This document shows positions 33,592 to 42,469 of a DNA stretch of 64,000 nucleotides, piece after piece. Each line of letters starts with the position of its first letter. Position 1 is the stretch's first letter. Origin of the DNA: Leifsonia sp. ZF2019 (GTDB lineage Bacteria > Actinomycetota > Actinomycetes > Actinomycetales > Microbacteriaceae); the NCBI RefSeq assembly GCF_019924635.1, contig NZ_CP065037.1, positions 868,001-932,000 on the forward strand, in the 5' to 3' direction. The position numbers were made by a program, and so were the translations under genes. Under the pieces are notes generated by a model. That model worked only from the letters and a program-made list of their open reading frames with translations. It had not been told where the DNA came from and did no database searches.

Positions 33592-35279
33592 CCACTGCCC
33601 GCACCGCGGGCGCACCGGCACCCCACGGCGGGACCAGCTGGACCCAGCGCATCCGCCCCTTCCGTTCCTGGACGCTGCGCAGCCGTGTCGTGCTCGCCGT
33701 CGTGGCGATGCTCGCCGTGCTCGGTGCGGTCATCGGGACGGTGAGCGTGCTGGCGCTGCAGAGCTACCTCGTCGGACGACTGGACGCGCAGCTCATCTCC
33801 TCGTTGAACCGGGGGCAGCAGCGGGCGAACTCGTTGTTCGGCGAAGGCCCGACCACTCCCCAGGTGACCCAGGTGGTGGCGGCCCCCGGACAGCAGACGG
33901 AGACGTTCGGCGTCGTCCGCAACGGCCAGAACCTTCTGTACCCGGTCATCCTGGCCGACCGGCCGCCGCAGGGGTCGCCCGATCAGTCCGCCGCCCCGCA
34001 GACGGTCGACATCGACAGACAGGCGCTGCTCAAGCTTCCGGCGGACGGGACGCCGCGGACGATCACTCTCGGACCGGCGGTCGGCGACTACCGGGTGGCG
34101 GCCGTCCCCCTCGACAACGGCGACAGCGTCATCATCGGCCTCCCGCTCACCTCGGTGAACGCGACAGTGGCCCAGCTCACGCTCGTCATCGTGCTGGTCA
34201 CGCTGGCGGGGCTGATCTTCGCCTTCCTGCTGGCGAGCTCCATCGTGCGCCTCGCCATGAAGCCCCTCGAGCGTGTCACCGGCACGGCCGAGCAGGTGGC
34301 GAACATGCCCCTCGACCGCGGAGACGTCGCGCTCTCGGTGCGCGTCCCCGACGAGGACACCGATACGCACACCGAGGTCGGCAAGGTGGGCTCCGCCCTC
34401 AACCGGATGCTCGGCCACGTCGCCTCCGCCCTGACCGCCCGCCAGGCGAGCGAGCAGAAGGTGCGCCAGTTCGTCGCTGACGCGAGCCACGAGCTGCGCA
34501 CGCCACTCGCCTCGATCCGTGGCTACGCCGAGCTGACCCGGCGTGCCCCGCACGAGCTGCCGCCCGATGTGACGCGCTCGCTCGGGCGCATCGAGTCGGA
34601 GGCCACCCGCATGACCTCCCTCGTGGAGGACCTCCTGCTGCTCGCCCGCCTCGATGAAGGACGGGAACTCGACCGCGACCCGGTGGACCTCTCCCTGCTG
34701 CTCATCGACGCCCTCAGCGACGCGCACGCGGCCGGGCCCGACCACCGCTGGCGGATCGTGGTGCCGGAGGCTCCCGTCGAGGTGGTAGGGGATGCGCCGC
34801 GACTCCACCAGGTCGTGATGAACCTGCTGGCCAACGCGCGTGTGCACACGCCGGAGGGCACCGTGGTCACGGTGACGCTCGACGTCGACGCGGACGCCGA
34901 CCGGGCGATCGTGACCGTGGAGGACGACGGCCCCGGCATCCCGGAGGAGCTCCAGTCCACACTGTTCGAGCGCTTCGCACGCGGTGACAGCTCCCGCAAC
35001 CGTGCGACGGGGTCCACGGGGCTGGGCCTCGCGATCGTGCAGGCGGTGGTCGAGGCCCACGGCGGCGACGTGTCGGTGCGCAGCGAGCCGGGCGCCACGG
35101 CCTTCACCGTGAGCCTGCCGCTCGTGGAGGGTGCGGGCCATGCGACCGCGCCCGAGCCGATGCTCGAGCCGGAGGAGATCGACACGGACGACGCCGACAC
35201 GGCCCCGCACGAGGCTAAGGCCACCGAAGCCGCCGACACCTCGGACGCCGCCGACACCGCCGAGACGGGCCGGGAGTGA
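33588..35279 (+). CDS. Membrane sensor histidine kinase
   Basis: A 563-residue kinase with transmembrane helices at about 33-56 and 194-216 and a sensor domain of about 135 residues between. HAMP follows (RLAMKPLERVTGTAEQVANM). HisKA has His301 in DASHELRTPLASIRGYAEL. The HATPase has N-box MNLLANARVHT, DDGPGI (446-451) and GLGLAIV. The last 55 residues are acidic and low-complexity. It should phosphorylate the OmpR-type partner. The sensed signal is unknown. Confidence 0.95.
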   Translation: MTTARTAGAPAPHGGTSWTQRIRPFRSWTLRSRVVLAVVAMLAVLGAVIGTVSVLALQSYLVGRLDAQLISSLNRGQQRANSLFGEGPTTPQVTQVVAAPGQQTETFGVVRNGQNLLYPVILADRPPQGSPDQSAAPQTVDIDRQALLKLPADGTPRTITLGPAVGDYRVAAVPLDNGDSVIIGLPLTSVNATVAQLTLVIVLVTLAGLIFAFLLASSIVRLAMKPLERVTGTAEQVANMPLDRGDVALSVRVPDEDTDTHTEVGKVGSALNRMLGHVASALTARQASEQKVRQFVADASHELRTPLASIRGYAELTRRAPHELPPDVTRSLGRIESEATRMTSLVEDLLLLARLDEGRELDRDPVDLSLLLIDALSDAHAAGPDHRWRIVVPEAPVEVVGDAPRLHQVVMNLLANARVHTPEGTVVTVTLDVDADADRAIVTVEDDGPGIPEELQSTLFERFARGDSSRNRATGSTGLGLAIVQAVVEAHGGDVSVRSEPGATAFTVSLPLVEGAGHATAPEPMLEPEEIDTDDADTAPHEAKATEAADTSDAADTAETGRE

Positions 35280-36058
35280 CCGGGCGCGCGACGATCGCGG
35301 CGACGCCGTACGGGCCGGCCTCCGCGCCCCCGCTGGTCTTCTTCCGCGGTCTGCCGGCGGCGCCGCACGCCCCGCGTGGCGTCGACGCGGCCACCGAGCG
35401 CCTCACTCTGCGTGGCACCCAGGGGCATCGGGTGCACGCGCTGGGGCGGCCGGGCGCGCTTCCCGACGGGGCGGACATGGCCGAGATCGCCGACCTCTAC
35501 GGGCGGGCGCTCCGCCGCCGGTTCGCCGCCCCCGTGCCGGTGCTGGCGACGTCCACCGGGGCGAGCATCGCCCTGCAGCTCGCGGCCGACCATCCCGAGC
35601 TCGTGAGCGCGCTGGTGGTCGTCTCGGGCGCCGGCCGGCTCGGCGACGAGGGGAGGCTGCTCCAGCGGCGCTACGCCGACCAGCTGGAGGCCGGCGACCG
35701 TCGCGCCGACACCGAGCTCGCGCTGGCCACGCTCGACTTCCTCGGCGCGGGGCCGATCCTGCGAACGGTGGCGCCGCTCCTTCCGGTGCCGGAGGCCCTG
35801 GAGACGCTCGTCCCGCTGGTGCGCGCCGAGGACGGCTACGACATGCTCGGCCGCGCACACCGCATCAGCGCGCCCACGCTCTTCCTCTGCGGCGATCACG
35901 ACGCGTTCTATCCGCCCGAGGTGGTCTACGAGACCGCTCGCCGCATCCCGCACGCCCGCGTGGTGCTGCACAGGCGCTGCGCCCACGGGGAGGTCGTGCT
36001 GCGGCCGGGGCACGGTGCCGCGGTGCGCGGGTTTCTGCACCGGCACCGGGTGCGCTGA
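35276..36058 (+). CDS. Alpha/beta-hydrolase
   Basis: A 260-residue protein starting at GTG, overlapping the kinase stop. It has the nucleophile elbow region VLATSTGASIALQLAADHPE, in which Ser of STGAS replaces a typical GxSxG, and LFLCGDHDAFYPPEVVYETA (acid) and CAHGEVVLRPGH (His). Thus the elbow reads ATSTGAS, close to the canonical G-x-S-x-G but with Thr at the first position. Substrate unknown. It is co-transcribed with the two-component genes. Confidence 0.82.
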   Translation: MTGRATIAATPYGPASAPPLVFFRGLPAAPHAPRGVDAATERLTLRGTQGHRVHALGRPGALPDGADMAEIADLYGRALRRRFAAPVPVLATSTGASIALQLAADHPELVSALVVVSGAGRLGDEGRLLQRRYADQLEAGDRRADTELALATLDFLGAGPILRTVAPLLPVPEALETLVPLVRAEDGYDMLGRAHRISAPTLFLCGDHDAFYPPEVVYETARRIPHARVVLHRRCAHGEVVLRPGHGAAVRGFLHRHRVR

Positions 36059-36065
36059 CCGCGAT

Positions 36066-36095
36066 TTGCGCGATCCGGTGCGGGTCGCGTACCCT
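36066..36095 (+). promoter_or_regulatory. Promoter of rplJ-rplL
   Basis: TTGCGC (36066-36071) and TACCCT (36090-36095) are 18 bp apart, just downstream of the hydrolase stop. The -35 and spacing are the same as at the tRNA-Trp/secE promoter. Confidence 0.65.
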
Positions 36096-36099
36096 GGCT

Positions 36100-36300
36100 G
36101 AAGCCAAAGACCGCTGGTCCGCGTGTTCGCACGCAGAGAAGATCCACTCAGGTGGGCGCCCGCGCAGGTGTATGAAGCAAGATTCGCAGGTTTCTGCAAC
36201 CCTCTCGCTCCGTGCCTCTGCGCCGGAGCTTTTTTCTTGCCCGCGGTCGAGGCGCACATCGCTCCCGCGGTGTGCGACGAAGAAGATTGAGAGGTAGGCC
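36100..36300 (+). ncRNA. Ribosomal protein L10 leader
   Basis: The roughly 200-nt untranslated leader before rplJ shows the features of the L10 leader, a structure bound by the L10(L12)4 complex to repress the operon: a purine-rich ATGAAGCAAG-type segment near 36170, then hairpin-forming CCTCTGCGCCGGAGC followed by a T-run (TTTTTTC, about 36229-36236) like an attenuator. No ORF with a ribosome binding site lies in it. Exact boundaries are estimates. Confidence 0.65.
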
Positions 36301-36816
36301 ATGGCGAACAAGGAAGCCACGGTTGCCGAGCTCGAGAACCTGTTCACGAGCTCGACCGCCGTTCTGCTGACCGAGTACCGCGGTCTCACTGTCGCTCAGC
36401 TCAAGGAGCTGCGCACGTCGATCAGTGAGCACGCGACGTACGCCGTGGTGAAGAACACGCTGACCAAGATCGCGGCGAACAACGCCGGCATCTCGTCGTT
36501 CGACGACGAGCTCGCCGGTCCGTCCGCGATCGCATTCGTGCACGGTGACCCGGTCGCCGTCGCGAAGGCGCTGCGTGCCTTCACCAAGGCGAACCCTCTG
36601 CTGGTGGTCAAGGGCGGTTACTTCGACGGTAACCCGCTCACCGCCGAAGAGGTAGGCAAGCTCGCCGACCTCGAGTCCCGTGAGGTTCTGCTGGCCAAGC
36701 TGGCCGGCGCCTTCAAGGCCTCGCTGTTCGGAGCCGCATATCTGTTCAACGCACCGCTGTCGCAGGCCGTTCGCACGGTCGACGCGCTGCGTGAGAAGCA
36801 GGAGTCCGCTGCGTAA
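36301..36816 (+). CDS. rplJ: 50S ribosomal protein L10
   Basis: A 171-residue protein that forms the base of the ribosomal stalk and carries L7/L12. It begins [20 protein letters not shown] and has [32 protein letters not shown] and [33 protein letters not shown] lies 5-6 nt before ATG. It is regulated through the leader and co-transcribed with rplL. Confidence 0.98.
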   Translation: MANKEATVAELENLFTSSTAVLLTEYRGLTVAQLKELRTSISEHATYAVVKNTLTKIAANNAGISSFDDELAGPSAIAFVHGDPVAVAKALRAFTKANPLLVVKGGYFDGNPLTAEEVGKLADLESREVLLAKLAGAFKASLFGAAYLFNAPLSQAVRTVDALREKQESAA

Positions 36817-36889
36817 GTCCCCCGCCCCGGCCCTGGCCGGACGGAGACCCGCACGCGGTGAGTAACCAACACACACTAAGGAGAAAATC

Positions 36890-37279
36890 ATGGCAAAGCT
36901 GTCGACTGACGAGCTGCTCGAGGCGTTCAAGGAGCTCACCCTGATCGAGCTCAGCGAGTTCGTGAAGAAGTTCGAGGAGACCTTCGAGGTCACCGCCGCC
37001 GCCCCCGTCGCGGTCGCCGCCCCGGCTGCCGGTGGCGCCGGCGCCGCTGCCGAAGAGGTCGAGGAGAAGGACTCCTTCGACGTCGTCCTCGAGGCCGCCG
37101 GTGACAAGAAGATCCAGGTCATCAAGGAGGTGCGCGCCCTCACCAGCCTCGGCCTCGGTGAGGCGAAGGCTCTCGTCGACGGTGCGCCCAGCACCGTTCT
37201 CGAGGGTGCCAACAAGGAGACCGCTGAGAAGGCGAAGGCCCAGCTCGAAGAGGCTGGCGCCACCATCACCCTGAAGTAA
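36890..37279 (+). CDS. rplL: 50S ribosomal protein L7/L12
   Basis: A 129-residue stalk protein. The N-terminal dimerisation domain ([30 protein letters not shown]) is joined by an Ala/Gly/Val hinge ([21 protein letters not shown]) to the factor-binding domain ([37 protein letters not shown]). AAGGAGAA lies 5 nt before ATG. Two hairpins end the operon. Confidence 0.98.
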   Translation: MAKLSTDELLEAFKELTLIELSEFVKKFEETFEVTAAAPVAVAAPAAGGAGAAAEEVEEKDSFDVVLEAAGDKKIQVIKEVRALTSLGLGEAKALVDGAPSTVLEGANKETAEKAKAQLEEAGATITLK

Positions 37280-37329
37280 GTCGCGCCCCATCGGGGCTCT
37301 TCTACTCGCAGGCTGATAGACGCTGCACG

Positions 37330-37399
37330 ACGCGGACTCCTCTCACGAGAGTATCCGCGTTGTGGAGGGCGTCGCCCCCACTCCGGGGCGACGCCCTCC
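37330..37399 (+). terminator. Tandem hairpins downstream of rplL
   Basis: First, ACGCGGA (37330-37336) pairs with TCCGCGT (37354-37360) with inner CTCTC/GAGAG. Second, the 15-bp stem GGAGGGCGTCGCCCC (37364-37378) and GGGGCGACGCCCTCC (37385-37399) has a 6-nt loop. Neither has a T-run, yet the second is long and perfect, so termination or 3' end protection of the rplJL mRNA is likely. Confidence 0.7.
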
Positions 37400-37509
37400 G
37401 TGCGTTAACGGCGCGCGGACGCGGATGCTCATCCATCACCAGAGCGTCCGATCGCGCCTGCCTGCGTGCATCGCTGTGCAAGGACGCACAACCATGAGGA
37501 AGAACCACG

Positions 37510-37653
37510 ATGAGCACATCGCTGTGGCGCAGCTGCGCCGACTACCTGCGCGGTCTCGGGGCCGCGCTCCTGCACGGTGAGGACGGTGACACCGCCTCCC
37601 ACCCGCCGGATCTCTGCCGCAGGACCCTGCTGTACGACCGGTACCTGCGGTAA
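37510..37653 (+). CDS. Small protein of 47 residues, unknown
   Basis: A short gene between rplL and DoxX. GAGGAAG (37496-37502) lies 7 nt before ATG, nearly every codon ends in G or C, and a 14-bp terminator hairpin follows 12 bp after the stop. It begins MSTSLWRSCADYLRGLGAAL and ends DLCRRTLLYDRYLR, with Cys9 and Cys35, one Trp and many Arg. The N-terminal half could form an amphipathic helix. It resembles no known family. A 28-codon frame starting at 37494 overlaps it and has weaker codon bias. Confidence 0.5.
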   Translation: MSTSLWRSCADYLRGLGAALLHGEDGDTASHPPDLCRRTLLYDRYLR

Positions 37654-37664
37654 CCCGATGAGCG

Positions 37665-37697
37665 AAGCGCCCCCGGCCATCACGGCCGGGGGCGCTT
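37665..37697. terminator. Bidirectional terminator hairpin
   Basis: AAGCGCCCCCGGCC (37665-37678) and GGCCGGGGGCGCTT (37684-37697) form a perfect 14-bp stem with a 5-nt loop, between convergent small-ORF and DoxX genes. The AA/TT at the base gives short A- and T-tracts on either strand. Confidence 0.75.
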
Positions 37698-37715
37698 CTG
37701 CGTGCGGCGCGGGCG

Positions 37716-38156
37716 TCAGGCGGCCAGCGGTGCCCGCCCGCGCAGCAGGGCGGTGTGCACCGAGAGCCGTCCCGGTCCGGTCAGCGCGAGCGCCACGGCG
37801 GCGCACGCGATCAGCAGCGGCAGCTCGAAGCCGCCGTCGGTGGCGAAGTAGCCCGCACCGGCGTGCGCCGTGAAGACCGCGCCGAGCATCGCGGCGGCGG
37901 CCAGCAGGCCGGCCACCCGTGTACCGATGCCGAGGACGATGAGGCTGCCACCGATCAGCTCGATGGCTGCGACGGCCGGGGCGACCACCTCGGGCAGCGG
38001 GATGCCCATCCCCGCGAACGACCCGGCCACACCCGGCAGGGTGAAGACGAGCAGCTTCTGCAGGCCGTGGGCCACCAGGGTGCCGCCGACCGCGAACCGC
38101 AGGAGCAGCAGTCCGAGGTCGAGGGTGGCGGGGCGGGATGTCGAGCGAGCGCTCAT
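37716..38156 (-). CDS. DoxX-family membrane protein
   Basis: A 146-residue four-helix membrane protein: LDLGLLLLRFAVGGTLVAHGLQKLLVF, PEVVAPAVAAIELIGGSLIVLGI, VAGLLAAAAMLGAVFTAH and the last helix ELPLLIACAAVALALTG. This matches the DoxX/SURF4-like family, which has roles in redox and quinone-linked stress in mycobacteria. GGAGGAA lies 4 nt before ATG. Substrate unknown. Confidence 0.9.
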   Translation of the reverse strand: MSARSTSRPATLDLGLLLLRFAVGGTLVAHGLQKLLVFTLPGVAGSFAGMGIPLPEVVAPAVAAIELIGGSLIVLGIGTRVAGLLAAAAMLGAVFTAHAGAGYFATDGGFELPLLIACAAVALALTGPGRLSVHTALLRGRAPLAA

Positions 38157-38335
38157 GGGATTCCTCCGTCGATCGGTTGTCGTGGGTCGCGTCGGGTTCC
38201 GCATCGCCCACCCTCCCAGCGCGTCCTGGCCCTCTCGTGCGGAAGCCCTCCGAATCGCCGGGGAACGGCGCGTCGGGTGAACCGCCGGGCGCCACGTCTC
38301 GTGTGCTCGCCCACGGGTTGGGGGAGAATGCGGTG

Positions 38336-39025
38336 ATGAGCGAGACCGCCGACACCGCCGCGACCCGCGCCGCCTACGACGTCGTCGCCCGGTCCTACGC
38401 CGACCTGCTCCGCGACGACCTGCGGACGAACGTGTTCGACAGGGCCGCGCTCGCGGCGTTCGCCGAGCAGATCGACGCGGACGGAGGGGGAGCGGTGGCC
38501 GACCTCGGCTGCGGTCCCGGCCGGATCGCCGGGCACCTCGCGGATCGGGGACTCGACATCTCGGGTGTCGACCTGTCACCCGGGATGGTGGAGGTCGCCC
38601 GCCGCGAGCACCCGGACCTGACCTTCGCCGTCGGCTCCATGCTCGACCTGCCGTTCGCCGACGCCGGACTCGCAGGTGCTCTCGCCTGGTATTCGATCAT
38701 CCACATCGCTCAGGACGAGCAGGACGCGCTCTTCCGCGAGTTCGCGCGAGTCGTGCGCCCGGGCGGGCGTCTGCTGCTGGCCTTCCAGGTGAGCGCGGCC
38801 GGCGACGAGGACGTGGTGCATCTGACGCGCGCGTACGGGCACGACATCGATCTGCGCACCCGGCGCCAGTCGGTCGGCCGGGTCCGCGAGCGGCTGGCCG
38901 TCGCCGGGTTCTCCGTGGTGGCCGAGCTCGTCCGCGAGCCGGTCGCCCCGGAGAAGTCCCGGCAGGCGTACGTCTTCGCTCAGCGGACGACCGTCTCGGC
39001 GTCGCCCGCATCGTCCGCCTCCTGA
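38336..39025 (+). CDS. Class I SAM-dependent methyltransferase
   Basis: A 229-residue methyltransferase. Motif I is VADLGCGPGRIAGHLADRG (about 60-78), motif II VDLSPGMVEVARREHP, followed by AVGSMLDLPFADAGLAGALAWY and VRPGGRLLLAFQVS. It is of the Methyltransf_11/25 type; substrate unknown. GAGAAT (38324-38329) ends 6 nt before the ATG, fitting a leaderless start. Its 3' end overlaps the antisense permease gene by 46 bp. Confidence 0.9.
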   Translation: MSETADTAATRAAYDVVARSYADLLRDDLRTNVFDRAALAAFAEQIDADGGGAVADLGCGPGRIAGHLADRGLDISGVDLSPGMVEVARREHPDLTFAVGSMLDLPFADAGLAGALAWYSIIHIAQDEQDALFREFARVVRPGGRLLLAFQVSAAGDEDVVHLTRAYGHDIDLRTRRQSVGRVRERLAVAGFSVVAELVREPVAPEKSRQAYVFAQRTTVSASPASSAS

Positions 39026-40482
39026 GCAGGGACTCCGGAGCTCCGCGCGGCGGCCTCCTCGGCCGAGTACAGCCGCACACGATCGCGGACGAGGCGCCAG
39101 CCGAGGACGAGCAGGGGGATGACGACGACGACCGCCGCGCCCACCGTCAGCGTTCCGGTCGGCCAGTCGAGGAGCATGAGCAGGGCGATGACGCCGAGGA
39201 ACGCGAGGGCGGCGTAACCGGACCACGGCGACCACGGCATCCGGAACGGAGGGCGCTCGTCTTCGCCGCGAAGAGCCCTCCGGTGCAGCTCGAGCTGGCA
39301 CAGCACGATGACCGCCCAGGCGACCAGCAGGCCGACGGAGGTCAGGTTGATGCCGATCTCGAAGGCGTGATCGGGCACGAAGACGTTGAGCACGATCCCG
39401 ATCAGGGCGACCGCGCCGGTGATGACGATGCCGCCGTAGGGGACTCCCGCGCGGTTCACGCGGGCCGCGAAGGCGGGAGCCGCACCGCGCAGCGCGAGCG
39501 AGCGGGCGACCCGGCCGGTCGAGTAGAAGCCCGCGTTGAGCGAGGAGAGCGCAGCGGTGAGCACGACCAGGTTCATCACGACGTCCGCACCCTCCACACC
39601 GATGGAGGAGAAGAAGGTGACGAACGGACTCTCGCCCGCCGAGTAGGCGGAGGAGGGGAGCAGCAGGGAGAGCAGCAGCACGGACCCGACGTAGAAGAGG
39701 GCGATGCGGAGGATGACCGAGTTGATCGCGCGCGGCATCGTGCGCTCGGGGTTCGCCGTCTCGCCCGCCGCGGTGCCGATGAGCTCGATCGCTCCGTACG
39801 CGAAGACAACGCCCTGCACGACGAGCACGAGCGGCAGGAGGCCGTTCGGGAAGAGCCCGCCCTCGTCCGCGAGGAGCGCGAATCCGGGAGTGCGGCCGGC
39901 GACGGGCGTTCCGAGCACCACGAAGAGCGTGCCGACCACGAGGAAGACGACCAGCGCGGCGACTTTGATCAGTGCGAACCAGAACTCCAGCTCGCCGAAG
40001 ACCTTGACCGACAGCAGGTTCAGGGCGAAGACCGTCACGAGTGCGCAGAGCGCCCAGACCCCCTGCGGGACCTCGGCGAAGAACGGCAGGTAGGTTCCGA
40101 AGAACCGCAGGTAGACCGCGACCGCGGTGGCGTCGACGACACCGATCATCGCCCAGTACATCCAGTAGGTCCAGCCCATGACGAAGCCGGCCTTCTCGCC
40201 GAGGAACTCGCGGGCGTAGCTGACGAACGAGCCGGAGTCGGGTCGGCGCAGCACCAGCTCGCCGAGGGCGCGGAGGATCAGGAACGCCACCAGCCCGCAC
40301 ACCGCGTACGCGATGACCAGGGAGGGCCCGGCCGCCGCGAGACGGCCGCCGGCGCCGAGGAACAGGCCGGTTCCGATCGCCCCGCCGATGGCGATCATCT
40401 GGATGTGCCGCGGCTTGAGCGTCCGCCGGTACGCTGCGGACGGGTTCGTTCGGGTGTCGAGAGAGGGAGTGCTTCGTCGCAT
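38980..40482 (-). CDS. APC-superfamily amino-acid permease
   Basis: A 500-residue, 12-helix amino-acid/proton symporter. It begins with AYRRTLKPRHIQMIAIGGAIGTGLFLGAG, which holds the conserved GGAIGTGLF substrate-binding loop of helix 1, and continues with ALGELVLRRPDSGSFVSYA and VVFAYGAIELIGTAAGE. These resemble the GabP/CycA/AnsP group (AAT family). ATG at 40482 is chosen by the conserved N-terminus. It is divergent from MarR; substrate unknown. Confidence 0.93.
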   Translation of the reverse strand: MRRSTPSLDTRTNPSAAYRRTLKPRHIQMIAIGGAIGTGLFLGAGGRLAAAGPSLVIAYAVCGLVAFLILRALGELVLRRPDSGSFVSYAREFLGEKAGFVMGWTYWMYWAMIGVVDATAVAVYLRFFGTYLPFFAEVPQGVWALCALVTVFALNLLSVKVFGELEFWFALIKVAALVVFLVVGTLFVVLGTPVAGRTPGFALLADEGGLFPNGLLPLVLVVQGVVFAYGAIELIGTAAGETANPERTMPRAINSVILRIALFYVGSVLLLSLLLPSSAYSAGESPFVTFFSSIGVEGADVVMNLVVLTAALSSLNAGFYSTGRVARSLALRGAAPAFAARVNRAGVPYGGIVITGAVALIGIVLNVFVPDHAFEIGINLTSVGLLVAWAVIVLCQLELHRRALRGEDERPPFRMPWSPWSGYAALAFLGVIALLMLLDWPTGTLTVGAAVVVVIPLLVLGWRLVRDRVRLYSAEEAAARSSGVPAQEADDAGDAETVVR

Positions 40483-40552
40483 GCTCCGATTGAAGCACCC
40501 CGGATGGTGTATATCACCAGCTTGCATTGATTGCATTGCGGTCAGGGGTTGA

Positions 40553-40575
40553 TTTATATAGGCGAGCTATATAAA
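40553..40575 (+). promoter_or_regulatory. Perfect palindromic operator over the marR promoter
   Basis: TTTATATAG-gcgag-CTATATAAA is an exact 9-bp inverted repeat, an unusually AT-rich island in this DNA. Its right arm contains the likely -10 box of the marR gene. It is very probably the site for autorepression by MarR and may also affect the divergent permease. Confidence 0.7.
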
Positions 40576-40584
40576 ATGGACGGC

Positions 40585-41055
40585 ATGTCCGAGAACCGCA
40601 CCGAAGAACTGCGGCGCACACTGGGCGACCTGGTCGTCGCCAGCCACCGCCTCGCCCGCCTCGCCGCCCAGGTCACCGGGAGCACCGAGTCACCCGCGGT
40701 CTGGCGCACGCTGAGCGTGCTGCGGGCTTCCGGTCCGTTGCGCCTCGGTGAGCTCGCCTCGCACAGCCGGGTCTCGCAGCCCACGATGACCAAGCTCGTC
40801 CGCACGCTGGTGGAGTCCGAGTGGGTCAAGCGCATCGCCGACACCGACGACGCCCGCGCCTGGCAGATCGCGCTCACCCCGAAGGGGGCGGACGCCCTCC
40901 TGGCCTGGCGCGACGAGCTCTCGGCCGCGCTGGTTCCGATGTTCGCCGATCTCAGCGACGACGAGCTCGCCGCCATGCGCTGCACTGTCGAGATCATCGG
41001 CTCGCGCGTTGACCTCTCGACCGCGGCCTCCGCCGCCCTCGCCGGCGCCCGCTAG
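40585..41055 (+). CDS. MarR-family transcriptional regulator
   Basis: A 156-residue (from ATG 40585, MSENRTEELR) winged-helix regulator. It contains VWRTLSVLRASGPLRLGELASHSRVSQPTMTKLVRTLVESEWVKRIADTDDARAW-type helices and wing, matching MarR proteins. An in-frame ATG at 40576 would add three residues. The gene lies 50 bp before an MFS exporter, whose ligand it may sense. A palindrome covers its own promoter. Confidence 0.92.
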   Translation: MSENRTEELRRTLGDLVVASHRLARLAAQVTGSTESPAVWRTLSVLRASGPLRLGELASHSRVSQPTMTKLVRTLVESEWVKRIADTDDARAWQIALTPKGADALLAWRDELSAALVPMFADLSDDELAAMRCTVEIIGSRVDLSTAASAALAGAR

Positions 41056-41105
41056 CGGCCCGCACCCGTACCTCACCCCGACCCACCAGGAGCACACACC
41101 CCCTC

Positions 41106-42344
41106 ATGTCGCACGACAAGCCGGACAACATCCTCAAGCAGCCCACCGCCGTCTGGGCCGTGGCCTTCGCCTCCGTCATCGCCTTCATGGGCATCGGACT
41201 CGTCGACCCGATCCTCCCGGCGATCGCCACGAGCCTGAAGGCCACGCCCACCGAGACGGAGATGCTCTTCACGAGCTACCTGCTCATCACGGGCGTCGCG
41301 ATGTTCTTCACGAGCTGGATCTCGAGCAGGATCGGGGCCAAGCGGACCCTCCTGATCGGGCTCGCGCTCATCGTCGTCTTCGCGCTCGCCGCCGGGCTGT
41401 CGCAGAACGTGGAGTCCATCATCGGGTTCCGTGCCGGCTGGGGGCTCGGGAACGCGCTCTTCATCTCGACGGCCCTCGCGACCATCGTCGGTGCGGCATC
41501 GGGCGGCACCTCGTCCGCGATCATCCTGTACGAGGCGGCTCTGGGTCTCGGCATCGCGATCGGACCCCTGCTCGGCGGTCTGCTCGGCAGCTGGAGCTGG
41601 CGCGGGCCGTTCTTCGGCACGGCCACCCTCATGGCGATCGGCTTCATCGCCATCGTGGCCATGCTCACGAAGAACCCTGAGAAGCCCGTCCCCACGAAGC
41701 TCTCGGCGCCGTTCCGCGCGCTGGCCCGCCCGGCCCTCGGCTTCCTCGCCGCCGCGGCGCTGTTCTACAACATCGGCTTCTTCGTGCTCCTGGCCTACAC
41801 TCCCTTCGCCCTCGTGCCGCTCGGCGTCGCGGACGCGATCACGCTCGGCCTGATCTTCTTCGGCTGGGGCGTCTCGCTCGCGGTCACGTCGGTGTGGGTC
41901 GCGCCGCTGCTGACCTCCCGCCTCCCGCGCACCCGCGTGCTCTGGATCGTGATGCCGCTCCTGGCGATCGATCTGCTCGCTGCCGGTCTCTTCATCTCCT
42001 CGCTGGCGGCGCTGATCGTCTGCGTGATCATCGGCGGCCTGCTCCTCGGCATCCTGAACACCGTGCTCACCGAGTGCGTGATGGAGGCCACGGACCTGCC
42101 GCGCTCCGTCGCATCGAGCGCGTACTCGGGCGTGCGGTTCCTCGGCGGGGCGATCGCCCCGCCCGCAGCGACGCTGCTGGCCGACACCATCAGCCCGGCC
42201 ACCCCGTTCTTCGCGGGCGCCGTCTCGGTGCTCATCGCCGTCGCGCTCATCATGATCGGCCACACACACCTGCGCCGGGTCGACGCTCCCCAGGAATCCG
42301 CGCAGCAGGAGGCCGAGGTGCTGTCGCTCGCCGACGCAGACTGA
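41106..42344 (+). CDS. MFS drug/metabolite exporter
   Basis: A 412-residue, 12-helix major-facilitator protein. Helix 1-2 reads FMGIGLVDPILPAIATSL, typical of the DHA1 family, followed by SSRIGAKRTLLIGLALIVV (motif A region). ALGLGIAIGPLLGGLLGSWSWRGPFF is motif C, the antiporter signature. It follows MarR and is likely derepressed by the same ligand. A strong terminator lies about 90 bp downstream. Substrate unknown. Confidence 0.92.
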   Translation: MSHDKPDNILKQPTAVWAVAFASVIAFMGIGLVDPILPAIATSLKATPTETEMLFTSYLLITGVAMFFTSWISSRIGAKRTLLIGLALIVVFALAAGLSQNVESIIGFRAGWGLGNALFISTALATIVGAASGGTSSAIILYEAALGLGIAIGPLLGGLLGSWSWRGPFFGTATLMAIGFIAIVAMLTKNPEKPVPTKLSAPFRALARPALGFLAAAALFYNIGFFVLLAYTPFALVPLGVADAITLGLIFFGWGVSLAVTSVWVAPLLTSRLPRTRVLWIVMPLLAIDLLAAGLFISSLAALIVCVIIGGLLLGILNTVLTECVMEATDLPRSVASSAYSGVRFLGGAIAPPAATLLADTISPATPFFAGAVSVLIAVALIMIGHTHLRRVDAPQESAQQEAEVLSLADAD

Positions 42345-42434
42345 CGCGGGCAACCGGTTTCCGGCACCGGCGGCGCCCTCCCGATGAAAGGGAGTTCCGC
42401 GGTGGCGGGACCGGTCTCCTCGCCCCGGAATTAC

Positions 42435-42469
42435 GAAGGGCCGCCCTGTCCTAGTCAGGGCGGCCCTTC
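42435..42469. terminator. Strong hairpin terminator after the MFS gene
   Basis: GAAGGGCCGCCCTG and CAGGGCGGCCCTTC form a 14-bp stem with the 7-nt loop TCCTAGT. It is symmetric enough to work for both the MFS gene and the convergent LacI operon. Confidence 0.8.

Noticed and set aside
36100..36300. Peptide-coding gene in the rplJ leader
   Set aside because: Frames there lack ribosome binding sites and codon bias; the segment has the features of an L10 leader instead.
37494..37580. 28-codon frame overlapping the 47-residue small gene
   Set aside because: Its ribosome binding site is weaker and the codon bias poorer than in the other frame; kept only as a note.
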